Of a stretch of DNA of 10,107 nt, positions 1 to 6,706 are shown one piece after another (within the stretch, counting starts at the first letter, position 1; each line of letters opens with the position of its first letter). Origin of the DNA: an uncultured Clostridia bacterium (GTDB lineage Bacteria; Bacillota; Clostridia; Peptostreptococcales; Anaerovoracaceae); the NCBI GenBank assembly GCA_938045615.1, contig CALIBC010000021.1:1-10107 (forward strand). Direction: 5' to 3'. Both the position numbers and the translations under genes were made by a program. The notes under the pieces were generated by a model. The model made no database searches. It saw only the letters and a program-made list of their open reading frames with translations, and was not told the origin of the DNA.

Positions 1-575
1 AAAACGAGTTGCAGCAAGCTCCCAATAAGTAGCCCAAGTATCAATTGGCCGAAGAGGCGGCGGTAGCGAAGCAGGTATTTCCAAAGGAAGCGGATGCGAT
101 TTTCTGACGGCAGCTGGTCTCCCTCCCGTTCGTAAAACAACTGCGTAGGTTCCATCAGCAAGGCGATACCTTTTTCTTCTCCGTTGGTGCGGGTGCTGAT
201 CCAATGCTCGCAAAATTCCTCACGGGAGTACGTGAGAAGTCCTTTACCCGGATCGGCGACGAAAACGATATAGCCTTTCCGTTGCTTTCGGAGGGCATAC
301 ACCACCACAAAATGCTCCTGATTCCAATGGACAATGCAAGGTAAGAGCACCTTTTCAGTCAATTTCTTGAAAGTCAGTCGCCCACCGACAGTCCGGAATC
401 CGATCTCTTCGGCCGCTTTGCTGATACCTAACAGCGATACACCGTCGCGCGCAAGGAAACATCGCTCCCGTAGATGATCTAGCGTGTAATGGCGCCCGTA
501 ATGTTGTGCGATCATGACAAGGCTTGCCGGGCCGCAGTCCATCGCATCGGGTTGCTTGATAAAAGGGAATTTCAT
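1..575 (-). CDS. Peptidase-domain ABC exporter, N-terminal part (C39 double-glycine peptidase); runs off left edge
   Basis: The reading frame starts at ATG 573-575 and stays open to base 1, giving about 191 residues of a protein that should be roughly 700 residues long. Residues 1-140 match a C39 bacteriocin-processing peptidase: oxyanion Gln8 in IKQPD, catalytic Cys14 in MDCGPAS, His88 in HWNQEHFVVVY and Asp108 in ADPG. After a linker with basic residues (about 160-173), a hydrophobic stretch near 177-191 looks like the start of the first membrane helix. The membrane and ATPase domains lie outside the window. Known members cleave a leader after Gly-Gly at the inner membrane and pump the released peptide out. 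That fits the GG-leader peptide encoded upstream at 5352-5507. The start lies only a few bases beyond the end of an IS630 remnant, so its expression may depend on DNA brought by that element. No clear ribosome binding site is seen, as is common in Bacteroidetes. Confidence 0.92.
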   Translation of the reverse strand, partial: MKFPFIKQPDAMDCGPASLVMIAQHYGRHYTLDHLRERCFLARDGVSLLGISKAAEEIGFRTVGGRLTFKKLTEKVLLPCIVHWNQEHFVVVYALRKQRKGYIVFVADPGKGLLTYSREEFCEHWISTRTNGEEKGIALLMEPTQLFYEREGDQLPSENRIRFLWKYLLRYRRLFGQLILGLLIGSLLQLV

Positions 576-580
576 ATTAT

Positions 581-928
581 CAAAATCAATCAAAAGCGGA
601 TTGCGAATTGAGTAGACAGAAGTGTAGAGTTAGAAGTGACTCCAATTCCTGTCGATAAGGAAGCGATGTCGTCAAAGAATTTTGGCACCACATCTCGGGA
701 TTCACGCTTTGTCTGATAGAACTTCGTGTTAATAAATCTCCTTTCGAATAAATTTCTGCCACTATACATCAATGCACGCTAACCCGAGCGTAGTCTGTAC
801 ACCCGATAACGTTACGCTGAAGCCTACGCTGCTCCTCTATTTCTTGTTCCAGTAGTTTAAGTGACATATGAGTCACAAAGATGTTTCTATTTTACCGTTT
901 CCTTTCGTAACCCTTTCCGTTAACATTA
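581..928 (-). mobile_element. Internally deleted IS630-family element (MITE-like), about 350 bp
   Basis: This segment matches both ends of the IS630 element at 6680-7791 but lacks about 765 bp of its middle. The left end (581-607) matches the other copy's inverted repeat in its inner 22 bases except two. The right end (from 904) matches with one base missing and a few changes. The outermost bases and the TA duplication are eroded, so the exact edges are uncertain by a few bases. One end contains the stop codon of the outer-membrane protein gene (926-928), and the other stops about 6 bp short of the exporter start codon (575). It therefore fills the whole intergenic gap in the presumed operon. 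Confidence 0.8.
590..867 (-). pseudogene. IS630 transposase remnant: N-terminal and C-terminal pieces joined by a deletion
   Basis: From ATG 865-867 a frame encodes 32 residues (MSLKLLEQEIEEQ, then RRLQRNV and TDYARV) and stops at 769-771. This is the usual N-terminus of IS630-type transposases, and here it is in frame, unlike in the copy at 6680-7791. A second open stretch (about 590-760) gives the C-terminal part (FINTKFYQTKRESRD, then KFFDDI) and stops at 590-592. The deletion point is near 760-775. The central helix-turn-helix region and all three DDE catalytic residues are missing, so no active transposase can be made. Confidence 0.8.
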
Positions 929-3298
929 CAGACGCCGCTTTTCGTCTTGGGCGGCGGAACGGCCGCGATATTTCAGCTGCTGTTGGTTGAGGCGATAGAC
1001 TACGCTGAGCGTGAAGTTCCACTGGGCATAATATTCGTTTTGATAAAAGCTGAAGTGGTTGATGCGAGCTCGCTCATAGTAATCGAGTGTGTGGAAAAGG
1101 TCTGCGGTGGAAAGTTTGACTTCGAGTTGGTCAGCGAGGAAGCTCTTGTGGAGGCCTGCGCCGATAGACCAGTAGGGATCGAATCGATAGATGCCTTGAT
1201 TTCCACCGCTGTTATAGTAAAAGTCGAGGTTAAACGTGATGCCGATCGGCAACTTTAGGTAATGGTTACTCAACACATAGTATCCCGCGGCGTTGTAATC
1301 GGCGGCCTCGCCCATGTAGACGCTTTTCAAACGAGGCTTCACGACGCCCGCAGAGAGTGATGGTGACCACGGTCCGAAAGCTCGCCTGAGGTCGATGCTC
1401 GCCTGCCAAAGCTCTGCCTTTGGAAAGTTTTGCCAAGTGTTGACGATGGAGTTCGGGAGAGTTGGATCGTCTATGAGGGTGCTTGTGATGTAATCGTTAA
1501 TGTGCGTGTATCCGGCTCGGAGACTCAACCACCGCCATCCGAACGACCACTCCAAATTACATGAAGTCTGCGGTTTGAGTAGCGGATTGCCCTTTTGATA
1601 GACAAAGCGGCTTTGATAATACGTCCGACTGCTGAGGTAGGAGAGTGCGGGCCGATCTGTCTTGGTGGAAAGGGTGAGTGCGGTGTTGAAGCGGCCGTCT
1701 GTGTAGGATATGGAGGCGGAGGGGAAGAGCCTGGTGTCCGTGTTGTGCAGGTTGCCGGCGGCATCCATGAGGTCGGTGTGGCTGCGGGCAATCCGTTCGT
1801 AGCGCAACCCGGCGCCGAAGGTCCATCGCGTAAAGTTCAGTGCCAAGTCCGCGTAGCCGGCGGACTTGTCCTCAGTGCTTTTATAGTGTGAATCGGGTAA
1901 GCGACCAGCCAGAATGAGATGCCTACTGCGGCCGTCAATGCGACTGTATTCGACACCGAAGGAAAGACTGACAGCCTCGGAGAGCTTCCAGTCTGCCATG
2001 AGATCTGCGGCATAGATGTCGTAGTCCGCCACCAACTTGGAGTCAGTCAGCACAGTGTCTCGTGCCATAAGTTCATTCACGGTCTGAAACTTTTCGTCTC
2101 GTGACGTCACATAGTCGGCGTTGATCGACGTCGAAAACCGATCGCTCCAGTCAGCGTTATGGAAAACGTTCAGCTGCACGTCCGTGCCGACTTGCCGCAT
2201 GCTGCTCGGGCTATCAAATTCATCCGTGACCATTCCGCCGCGGCGCACGAGATTATGATCGTTGGAAGCTACGATAGCGTCGGTGCATGAGCCGATCAAA
2301 CGGACCCCGACCGTTTGCCCAGAGCGGATCTCCCAATCGGCGCTGAGGCTGTAGTCGTGCTGCCAACTGCGAGGTAACTGGCGGCTGTCGGTGGAGTATT
2401 GGTGTACGGTGTCGCCTGAGATTTCCTGGATGGAGAATTGGTGCGAGCGGTTGCGGTAGTCATAAAAACCGTAGTAGGCGGATAGGTTCAGGTTGCTCGT
2501 CTTGTAACCTATGGAGGCGTGTTCATTGTGGCTGAAGCGCTCGCTGAGGCTTCCATCGCCCCCAACCTCAACGGAGAGGCCCGTAGCATGTCGCATGGTG
2601 TAAATCTTGACCACCGCGGTCACGCCCGCACCATACTTGGCGCCGGGGTTAGTCAGCAACTCGACCTTGCGAATGTTCCTGACGTCTATCATGCTCAGTT
2701 CGAAGTTACTGTGCACGCGTCGGTTGTCTATGTAGTAGATCGGTCTGCCGCCACCGAAAACCGAAATGGCACCTCGATAGTTGATGATGCCTGGAATTTT
2801 TCCCAGCAAGTCGGTGAGCGAGCGCTCCTTGGCCAACATCGTTCCTGCGACGGTCGTAGTCAGCACACCCTTGCGGCTGCTGATGTTCGGGCGAGCAGCC
2901 GTTACTGTAACTTCATTTAATAGCTCTGTTTCAGGATTTAACACAATAATGATATTCGCGGAAATATTTGTAGTTTGCGTTTTGTACCCAACGAATGAAG
3001 CTCGCAGAAAACAGTTCTCAGTATGATGATTAGGCAGAGTAAATGCTCCCTCTATATCAGTAATTGTTCCTGCGACAAGCGATGAATCGGGTAGCGCATA
3101 TAGCGCTACATTAGCGAATTCTATCGGATGGTTCTCTTTGTCTACCACGCGTCCAATAATCACCTGACATTGAGCATGGAAATGTATGACTAAAAGCAGT
3201 GTTAGGAGAATTGTGACACATACTCCTACTCTATTTCTATTTTTACCCCTCATATATTTTAGTATACTAAACAACATTCGCATATTAATGACATACAA
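926..3298 (-). CDS. Outer-membrane beta-barrel protein with carboxypeptidase-like and TonB-type plug domains
   Basis: This is a 790-residue frame. Residues 16-44 form a signal peptide: Arg/Lys-rich MRGKNRNR, a hydrophobic core VTILLTLLLVI, then HAQC. The true start may therefore be Met16 (ATG 3251-3253) rather than Met1. Residues 46-125 are a carboxypeptidase-regulatory-like fold (IIGRVVD, IEFANVALY, FVGYKT). Residues 128-235 form a plug (NEVTVTAARP, LLGKIPGI, PIYYIDNRRV, VELLTNPGAKY). The rest is a beta-barrel of alternating polar and aromatic strands ending near FTLSVVYRLN, like the OMP_b-brl_3 group of TonB-receptor-like proteins. It should sit in the outer membrane and move or bind a ligand. 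Its position between a radical SAM maturase and a C39 exporter suggests that it handles the matured peptide or a cognate ligand; this is inference. The stop codon falls within the end of an IS630 remnant, so the last residues may be altered from the ancestral form. Confidence 0.9.
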   Translation of the reverse strand: MYVINMRMLFSILKYMRGKNRNRVGVCVTILLTLLLVIHFHAQCQVIIGRVVDKENHPIEFANVALYALPDSSLVAGTITDIEGAFTLPNHHTENCFLRASFVGYKTQTTNISANIIIVLNPETELLNEVTVTAARPNISSRKGVLTTTVAGTMLAKERSLTDLLGKIPGIINYRGAISVFGGGRPIYYIDNRRVHSNFELSMIDVRNIRKVELLTNPGAKYGAGVTAVVKIYTMRHATGLSVEVGGDGSLSERFSHNEHASIGYKTSNLNLSAYYGFYDYRNRSHQFSIQEISGDTVHQYSTDSRQLPRSWQHDYSLSADWEIRSGQTVGVRLIGSCTDAIVASNDHNLVRRGGMVTDEFDSPSSMRQVGTDVQLNVFHNADWSDRFSTSINADYVTSRDEKFQTVNELMARDTVLTDSKLVADYDIYAADLMADWKLSEAVSLSFGVEYSRIDGRSRHLILAGRLPDSHYKSTEDKSAGYADLALNFTRWTFGAGLRYERIARSHTDLMDAAGNLHNTDTRLFPSASISYTDGRFNTALTLSTKTDRPALSYLSSRTYYQSRFVYQKGNPLLKPQTSCNLEWSFGWRWLSLRAGYTHINDYITSTLIDDPTLPNSIVNTWQNFPKAELWQASIDLRRAFGPWSPSLSAGVVKPRLKSVYMGEAADYNAAGYYVLSNHYLKLPIGITFNLDFYYNSGGNQGIYRFDPYWSIGAGLHKSFLADQLEVKLSTADLFHTLDYYERARINHFSFYQNEYYAQWNFTLSVVYRLNQQQLKYRGRSAAQDEKRRL

Positions 3299-3538
3299 AT
3301 ACCTATTTAAAACAATTGCGGATCGGTTTTTGCAAATAGAGGTGGTTTCCAGCAGTCGATTTATACAGTCAACACGAAATAGTCTGCAAGTAGACGAGTA
3401 GAAAAGAGGTCGAACTCCTCTATTTATGCGTGTTAGTCACCTAACTAAATTTGCAATTCATTTTTGGTCGGACTATATAAGCACATCTCTAGTTTTTGTA
3501 TTTATTCCGCATGGATTTATTGATTAACGCATCGTTTT
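3299..3538. other. Gap between maturase and outer-membrane protein genes
   Basis: These 240 bases are AT-rich and contain no convincing reading frame. The only structure I can support is a small hairpin at 3405-3421 (listed separately) and a short interrupted palindrome around 3431-3447. On the minus strand a sequence close to the Bacteroidetes -7 box (TCTATTTG) occurs near the outer-membrane gene, but I found no partner -33 element at the right spacing. Whether this gene has its own promoter is therefore open. Confidence 0.5.
3405..3421 (-). terminator. Weak terminator-like hairpin after the maturase gene
   Basis: Read on the minus strand, AGAGG and CCTCT pair around a 7-base loop and are followed directly by TTTTC. 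The 5-bp stem is short, so this may only reduce read-through from the maturase gene into the outer-membrane protein gene, or may have no effect. Confidence 0.3.
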
Positions 3539-4855
3539 CTACGAGGAAATCTTTGCCTCGTAAAACATATCCAGTAAAATACTCATATCCTTCAATTCAA
3601 TAGGGCAATTATCATAGCATTTACCTGAAACTTTACAATCTAATCTTTTTAAGTTGCAACCACCATCGCAAACAGGAAATAAGAGGCATTCCATACATTT
3701 CTTGTCATTGAACATATCTGTACCCACTAAATATTCAGAAATCAGTTCCGTGTTAAATATGCCGGAATAAATATCTCCCACTACCCTGTCTTTCTTTCCA
3801 ACATCCACCCAACACTTATATATTTCACCTTTTGGGCCAATAACATGAGAATTGATATAGGTTGCGACACATCCTCCTATTTTAGGAGAGGGGAAAAAAT
3901 CAATAGCCTTAAAATCATGACTCCTATACAACTCGCAGGCATAAAGAATTTTGTTTTTACTTTTTATGCACGCTATCCTACAGCCATTTTCATGCTTAGT
4001 AGCGTACTGCATTTGGATCGAATAATTTTGATTTCCCCATCTTTTAACAAGCATTTCATGTAGAAGAGGATAATCCTTTTCGTTTTCAGAATGTATATTC
4101 ATTCGTATAACGACATGACATTCTGGAATGATTTTAAATATATTCTCTATGTTGTTGAGTATGATGTCAAAGGTGGGACTACCATTCTTGTGTATTCTAC
4201 TTTTGTTGTGCCGTTCCCTTAATCCGTCAATGGTGATCTGAATCACGTTCAGATTGTATTCCTTTAAAAGGGAACATTTTGAGCTATCTAATAGATAGCC
4301 GTTACTTACCATGGCATGATCTTTGATTTTTATTTCGCGTTCCAATTGTATCTTCTTCAATAAACGTTTTATGTTATCGAACGCAAGAAGCGGCTCGCCT
4401 CCATGCCAGCATAAATGCAGATTATCCGCGCCCTTCGACCTCTTTATGAATTGAATGATTTGATTTTCAGTCTCTTCATTCATAAGTACAGCGGGAAGGT
4501 TATATTCATAGCAATATGGACATGCAAAATTGCATGCAAATGTAGGCAATATAACAATTCCAAGTTCTTGCTCTTGAAAGCATTTTCTATATCTTACCAA
4601 CTTCTTCTGCTGAATAAAACTATCATCATCAAACATATTCACAAACACTTTAGCTCTAATAAAAGCGTGTTTTAGATCGCTGTCCATATGCTCGATTTCT
4701 ACCTCTTGCTCTTTATAGCTTAATTTTTTTATTCTTCTCATCTCTTCATACAGAGTGAAAGGTATAGCCATGAAAGAGTTTGTTCTTGAATTGTATACAA
4801 AAAACTTCCTATGGCGCTTTGATTCATATATGTAATTATATCTAGAGCAAATCAT
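3539..4855 (-). CDS. Radical SAM/SPASM peptide maturase
   Basis: This is a 438-residue radical SAM enzyme. The Cx3Cx2C cluster ligands are Cys108, Cys112 and Cys115 (CNFACPYC), followed by the SAM-contacting HGGEP at 151-155 and a VSNG strand at 183-186. The C-terminal SPASM region carries the auxiliary iron-sulfur cysteines: 329, 348 (YKCW), 387, 390, 396 and 400 (CDGGC), 407, 413 and 417. The N-terminal 90 residues (SRYNYIYES) resemble the leader-recognition region usual in RiPP-type members. Known relatives form thioether or carbon-carbon crosslinks, epimerise or otherwise alter ribosomal peptides. The likely substrate is the 51-residue GG-leader peptide encoded about 500 bp upstream, with a MITE now between them. 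ATG 4853-4855 is chosen because the N-terminal YNY motif family starts close to there. No Shine-Dalgarno site is seen, only an A-rich stretch. The chemistry performed cannot be told from sequence. Confidence 0.92.
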   Translation of the reverse strand: MICSRYNYIYESKRHRKFFVYNSRTNSFMAIPFTLYEEMRRIKKLSYKEQEVEIEHMDSDLKHAFIRAKVFVNMFDDDSFIQQKKLVRYRKCFQEQELGIVILPTFACNFACPYCYEYNLPAVLMNEETENQIIQFIKRSKGADNLHLCWHGGEPLLAFDNIKRLLKKIQLEREIKIKDHAMVSNGYLLDSSKCSLLKEYNLNVIQITIDGLRERHNKSRIHKNGSPTFDIILNNIENIFKIIPECHVVIRMNIHSENEKDYPLLHEMLVKRWGNQNYSIQMQYATKHENGCRIACIKSKNKILYACELYRSHDFKAIDFFPSPKIGGCVATYINSHVIGPKGEIYKCWVDVGKKDRVVGDIYSGIFNTELISEYLVGTDMFNDKKCMECLLFPVCDGGCNLKRLDCKVSGKCYDNCPIELKDMSILLDMFYEAKISS

Positions 4856-4956
4856 AAGCGGCTATTTTTTTAATATTTGATGCATATTGTTATGTGTCGA
4901 ATCGAGGAAAAATAACACAAGAACACCGCTTGACGGCGGCATATAGTAAATAGTAA

Positions 4957-5162
4957 GAAGCTGTTTGGAATTTATTTCGGAGGATATTCAGAGGATATTT
5001 CCGGGGATTTTGTTTCATCTTTTAAGGAGCATAGCGAGCTATGTGACGAAAAAGATGGGACAAAAGGGCGGAAATAGACCTGAATAGCCCCGAAATAGAA
5101 AGGGGAAAGCTCCGAGCAAACGCTGCCTTAAAACAATCACTCAATAAATTCAAAACAGCTTC
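4957..5162. mobile_element. 206-bp MITE with 20-bp terminal inverted repeats and TAA target duplication
   Basis: The left end 4957-4976 (GAAGCTGTTTGGAATTTATT) and right end 5143-5162 are inverted repeats with one mismatch in 20. Both are flanked by TAA (4954-4956 and 5163-5165), consistent with a 3-bp TNA duplication. The interior is self-complementary: CATAGC / GCTATG (5030-5043) lies inside CATCTTTT / AAAAGATG (5016-5057), and ATTTCCGGGG near 4997 pairs with CCCCGAAAT near 5088. GAGGATATT is repeated at 4980 and 4991. It encodes no credible protein. A 3-bp TNA duplication is known from some IS5-type elements, so mobilisation by such a transposase is likely, but the parent element is not in this window. 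It separates the peptide gene from its maturase and could add a folded spacer to the transcript. Confidence 0.82.
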
Positions 5163-5351
5163 TAAACATCGTTTCTTCTTACCCGAGAATTCAAATTTAG
5201 AGAAAATCAAAAAAAAGAGGTGGATGCATTGCTGATGGAGATAGTATTTCTAATAAAATACATGTTTCGATACGCTTTTATTACTACAACTTTGAGCGCA
5301 TCTACTTCATTTATGCCATCTAAACACACCCATCCTCTTCTTAGGGGAGCA

Positions 5352-5507
5352 TCACAAAACATGCTCTCTGCCCTTCTTGTCAGGCAGAACGATACCGTGC
5401 CCTATGCACTGTATTGGACGATCAGGTTTGGAGTTTCCTCCAAAGATAGAAGACAATTCCTCCGTCAGTACGTCCAAATTCTCGACAATAAAATCAATCT
5501 TTTTCAT
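5352..5507 (-). CDS. Putative RiPP precursor peptide with double-glycine leader (51 residues)
   Basis: The frame runs from ATG 5505-5507 to TGA 5352-5354. Residues 1-24 look like a classical leader: charged start MKKIDFIVENLDV, then LTEELSSIFGG, where the hydrophobic/acidic helix ending in ELSxIxGG is the signature cut by C39 peptidases. Cleavage after Gly24 would release a 27-residue core beginning NSKPDRPIQC, with one Cys (34), one aromatic-type His (37), a GIVLPD segment and a basic KKGREHVL tail. The same-strand neighbours are a radical SAM/SPASM maturase and a C39 exporter, exactly the partners such a peptide needs. Only one Cys is present, so multiple thioether bridges are unlikely; other crosslinks or epimerisation are possible. 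No Shine-Dalgarno site is visible. The peptide matches no named family that I recognise. It could be a non-modified class II-like peptide, but the maturase argues against this. Confidence 0.75.
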   Translation of the reverse strand: MKKIDFIVENLDVLTEELSSIFGGNSKPDRPIQCIGHGIVLPDKKGREHVL

Positions 5508-5898
5508 TGCAGTGATTTTATGCTGTAAACTTCTACTCTATACGCTTTTCGAATGCCGCGTCCATTTTTTGATACAGTTTCCTGATACAATTCATCTATC
5601 AATAGATGGATCAGTTGGATATTGCTGTACTGCCTTACTCGTTACTACGGTTCGCTTTCAGCAGATTGTTGATTTCTCCTCGCTTCGCTATATACTCTGC
5701 TCTACTAATCAATTCAATCTCCGACAATATTGATTGCTGCACTTGATCGTTTAGTTACGGTCGTTGTTTTTATTGTTTTGCGCTCCTTGCGAAAGAGTAC
5801 TTTTCAAGATTTACAGCACTTGGCGTAGATCGATCTCTATATTACGTTTATCTACCTTATTTCTATCTATTTCCTTGTTGTTCTTAATGTTTTCACTG
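5508..5898 (-). other. Long transcribed leader with short, possibly decayed reading frames
   Basis: Between a promoter at 5899-5930 and the peptide gene lie about 380 bases with no full gene. On the minus strand one short frame looks protein-like: from GTG 5740-5742 to TAA 5635-5637, 35 residues including SILSEIELISRAEYIAKRGE, charged and helical. Further open bits in other frames (for example one ending MDAAFEKRIE just before 5530) also look helical and charged, suggesting either a frameshifted small gene or a leader with upstream peptides. I recognise none of them. The longer plus-strand frames here (for example 5220-5528) overlap the peptide gene antisense and have no gene-like features. 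Confidence 0.4.
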
Positions 5899-5930
5899 CA
5901 AAAGTATGGTGACTATTTCCCCCTCACAAT
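5899..5930 (-). promoter_or_regulatory. Bacteroidetes-type promoter for the peptide locus
   Basis: On the minus strand the -7 box TACTTTTG (5899-5906) fits TAnnTTTG perfectly. A -33 box ATTG (5927-5930; consensus TTTG) lies 20 bases upstream, the standard spacing. Transcription should begin near 5890 and run toward the peptide gene. It sits just past the 18-bp hairpin, so the peptide locus is probably a transcription unit separate from the acyltransferase gene upstream. Confidence 0.55.
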
Positions 5931-5932
5931 AC

Positions 5933-5980
5933 CCCAAACGGGTAGTTTTTAAATTGAAGCACAAAAACTACCCGTTTGGG
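5933..5980. terminator. 18-bp perfect inverted repeat after the acyltransferase gene; terminator-like hairpin
   Basis: CCCAAACGGGTAGTTTTT (5933-5950) and its exact complement (5963-5980) enclose a 12-base loop, beginning 9 bases after the acyltransferase stop codon. The A/T part of the stem lies next to the loop, and no U-run follows on the minus strand, so this is not a textbook intrinsic terminator. It could act as a 3'-end stabilising or transcription-blocking hairpin on either strand. On the plus strand TGTATTTTGTT follows, which is somewhat more terminator-like. Confidence 0.6.
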
Positions 5981-5989
5981 TGTATTTTG

Positions 5990-6628
5990 TTAGGAGATTG
6001 CAACTGTGGTGCATCGATCCACAAGCCATCGGTTCTTGTTGAAGAAATTGGCTAGTCCATCACGTGTAGCATATACAGGAGTTGTTTTAGAACCTAAATA
6101 TTCTATACTTTCTCCTATACTTTGTACCCGTATTCCCATTAATCGCATAGTACGCAACAATTTATTGTCACATTCGGCTAATGCTAAGTCATTATCACTC
6201 TCATAAACAGGTCTCATAGCATAGAGGAGAAGTAACTTAAACAGCGTAAGTCCGCTGGCCCCCGCTCTGGCACTGACGGCAAATCGTCCTATATGCCAAA
6301 TATTAGTACTGAGAGGTAAGGCCTTCTCAAAGGATGACAAGTTGAAATACGTTTGCATAGGAAGCGGTTGCTTTCTATCCCAATTCATTAACCGGATCGA
6401 GCCGATAATTTGGCCATCGGCAGTTGTGGCTATCAAGGTTTGAGAGCGTTCGTAATATTGCAATTCTTCTTTATATACAGCAAGCACTTCACTTTGAAAA
6501 TTATCTCCGATTCCTTTTGTGTGATGTTCGTGGTTTTGGCAGACCACGAACTCGGCTAACTGGTACAAAGAATGCACAGAGAGTTGCCAAATGGCGTATT
6601 CGCCGTAAGTCGAAATAAGTCGATTCAT
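5990..6628 (-). CDS. Acyl-homoserine-lactone-synthase-like GNAT acyltransferase (N-acyl amino acid synthase type)
   Basis: This is a 212-residue protein from ATG 6626-6628, chosen because AAGGAAGGAG precedes it. An in-frame TTG at 6686-6688 would start inside the IS630 end and is less likely. Features are a charged N-terminal region, the core strand TLIATTADGQIIGSIRLMNW, then WHIGRFAVS, a helix LTLFKLLLLYAM, and a C-terminal part YLGSKTTPVYA. This order (GxIRL ... GRFAVS ... helix) is shared with autoinducer-synthase-like, FeeM-like and exosortase-associated acyltransferases, which join an acyl chain to an amino group. The substrate cannot be read from the sequence. Its 5' neighbour is an IS630 end, its 3' neighbour a strong hairpin, so it is probably monocistronic. 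A role in making an acylated amino acid or signal is inference, as is any link with the LuxR-type regulator across the insertion block. Confidence 0.7.
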   Translation of the reverse strand: MNRLISTYGEYAIWQLSVHSLYQLAEFVVCQNHEHHTKGIGDNFQSEVLAVYKEELQYYERSQTLIATTADGQIIGSIRLMNWDRKQPLPMQTYFNLSSFEKALPLSTNIWHIGRFAVSARAGASGLTLFKLLLLYAMRPVYESDNDLALAECDNKLLRTMRLMGIRVQSIGESIEYLGSKTTPVYATRDGLANFFNKNRWLVDRCTTVAIS

Positions 6629-6654
6629 CTCCTTCCTTTTTATATTTACGGAGA

Positions 6655-6688
6655 CAAAACTATAATTGGTTTCGTATTCTATAGTCAA
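6655..6688 (-). promoter_or_regulatory. Candidate acyltransferase promoter, with a -33-like element inside the IS630 end
   Basis: The -7 box TAGTTTTG (6655-6662, minus strand) fits TAnnTTTG perfectly and lies 26 bases before the ATG, with the ribosome binding site between. The only -33-like sequence is TTGA at 6685-6688, inside the IS630 inverted repeat, with a 22-base spacer slightly longer than usual. The insertion may therefore have created or replaced the upstream half of this promoter. Confidence 0.45.
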
Positions 6689-6706
6689 TCAAAAATGGAT
6701 TGCGAA
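6680..6706 (+). repeat. IS630 left terminal inverted repeat
   Basis: The sequence starts TATAGTCAATC and ends GGATTGCGAA. It matches the complement of 7765-7791 at 22 of 27 positions, and its inner part matches 586-607 of the deleted copy. It also contains the transposase stop codon and the possible TTG start of the neighbouring acyltransferase frame. Confidence 0.85.

Noticed and set aside
947..3026. Several plus-strand frames opposite the outer-membrane protein gene
   Set aside because: They are shadows of a strongly supported minus-strand gene, with no domain features of their own.
4921..4956. CCGC / GCGG mini-hairpin upstream of the maturase
   Set aside because: The stem is only four base pairs, too weak to call a terminator or riboswitch.
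5022..5210. 62-residue minus-strand frame across the MITE end
   Set aside because: It spans the MITE right end and flanking DNA, so it is an accident of the self-complementary element.
5220..5733. Overlapping plus-strand frames of 102 and 118 residues
   Set aside because: They lie antisense to the peptide gene and its leader, have Cys-, Phe- and Ser-rich composition without domains, and lack ribosome binding sites.
6629..6688. TTG start giving a 232-residue acyltransferase
   Set aside because: The extra residues come from the IS end and the promoter region, including the -7 box. The ATG at 6626-6628 has a good ribosome binding site.
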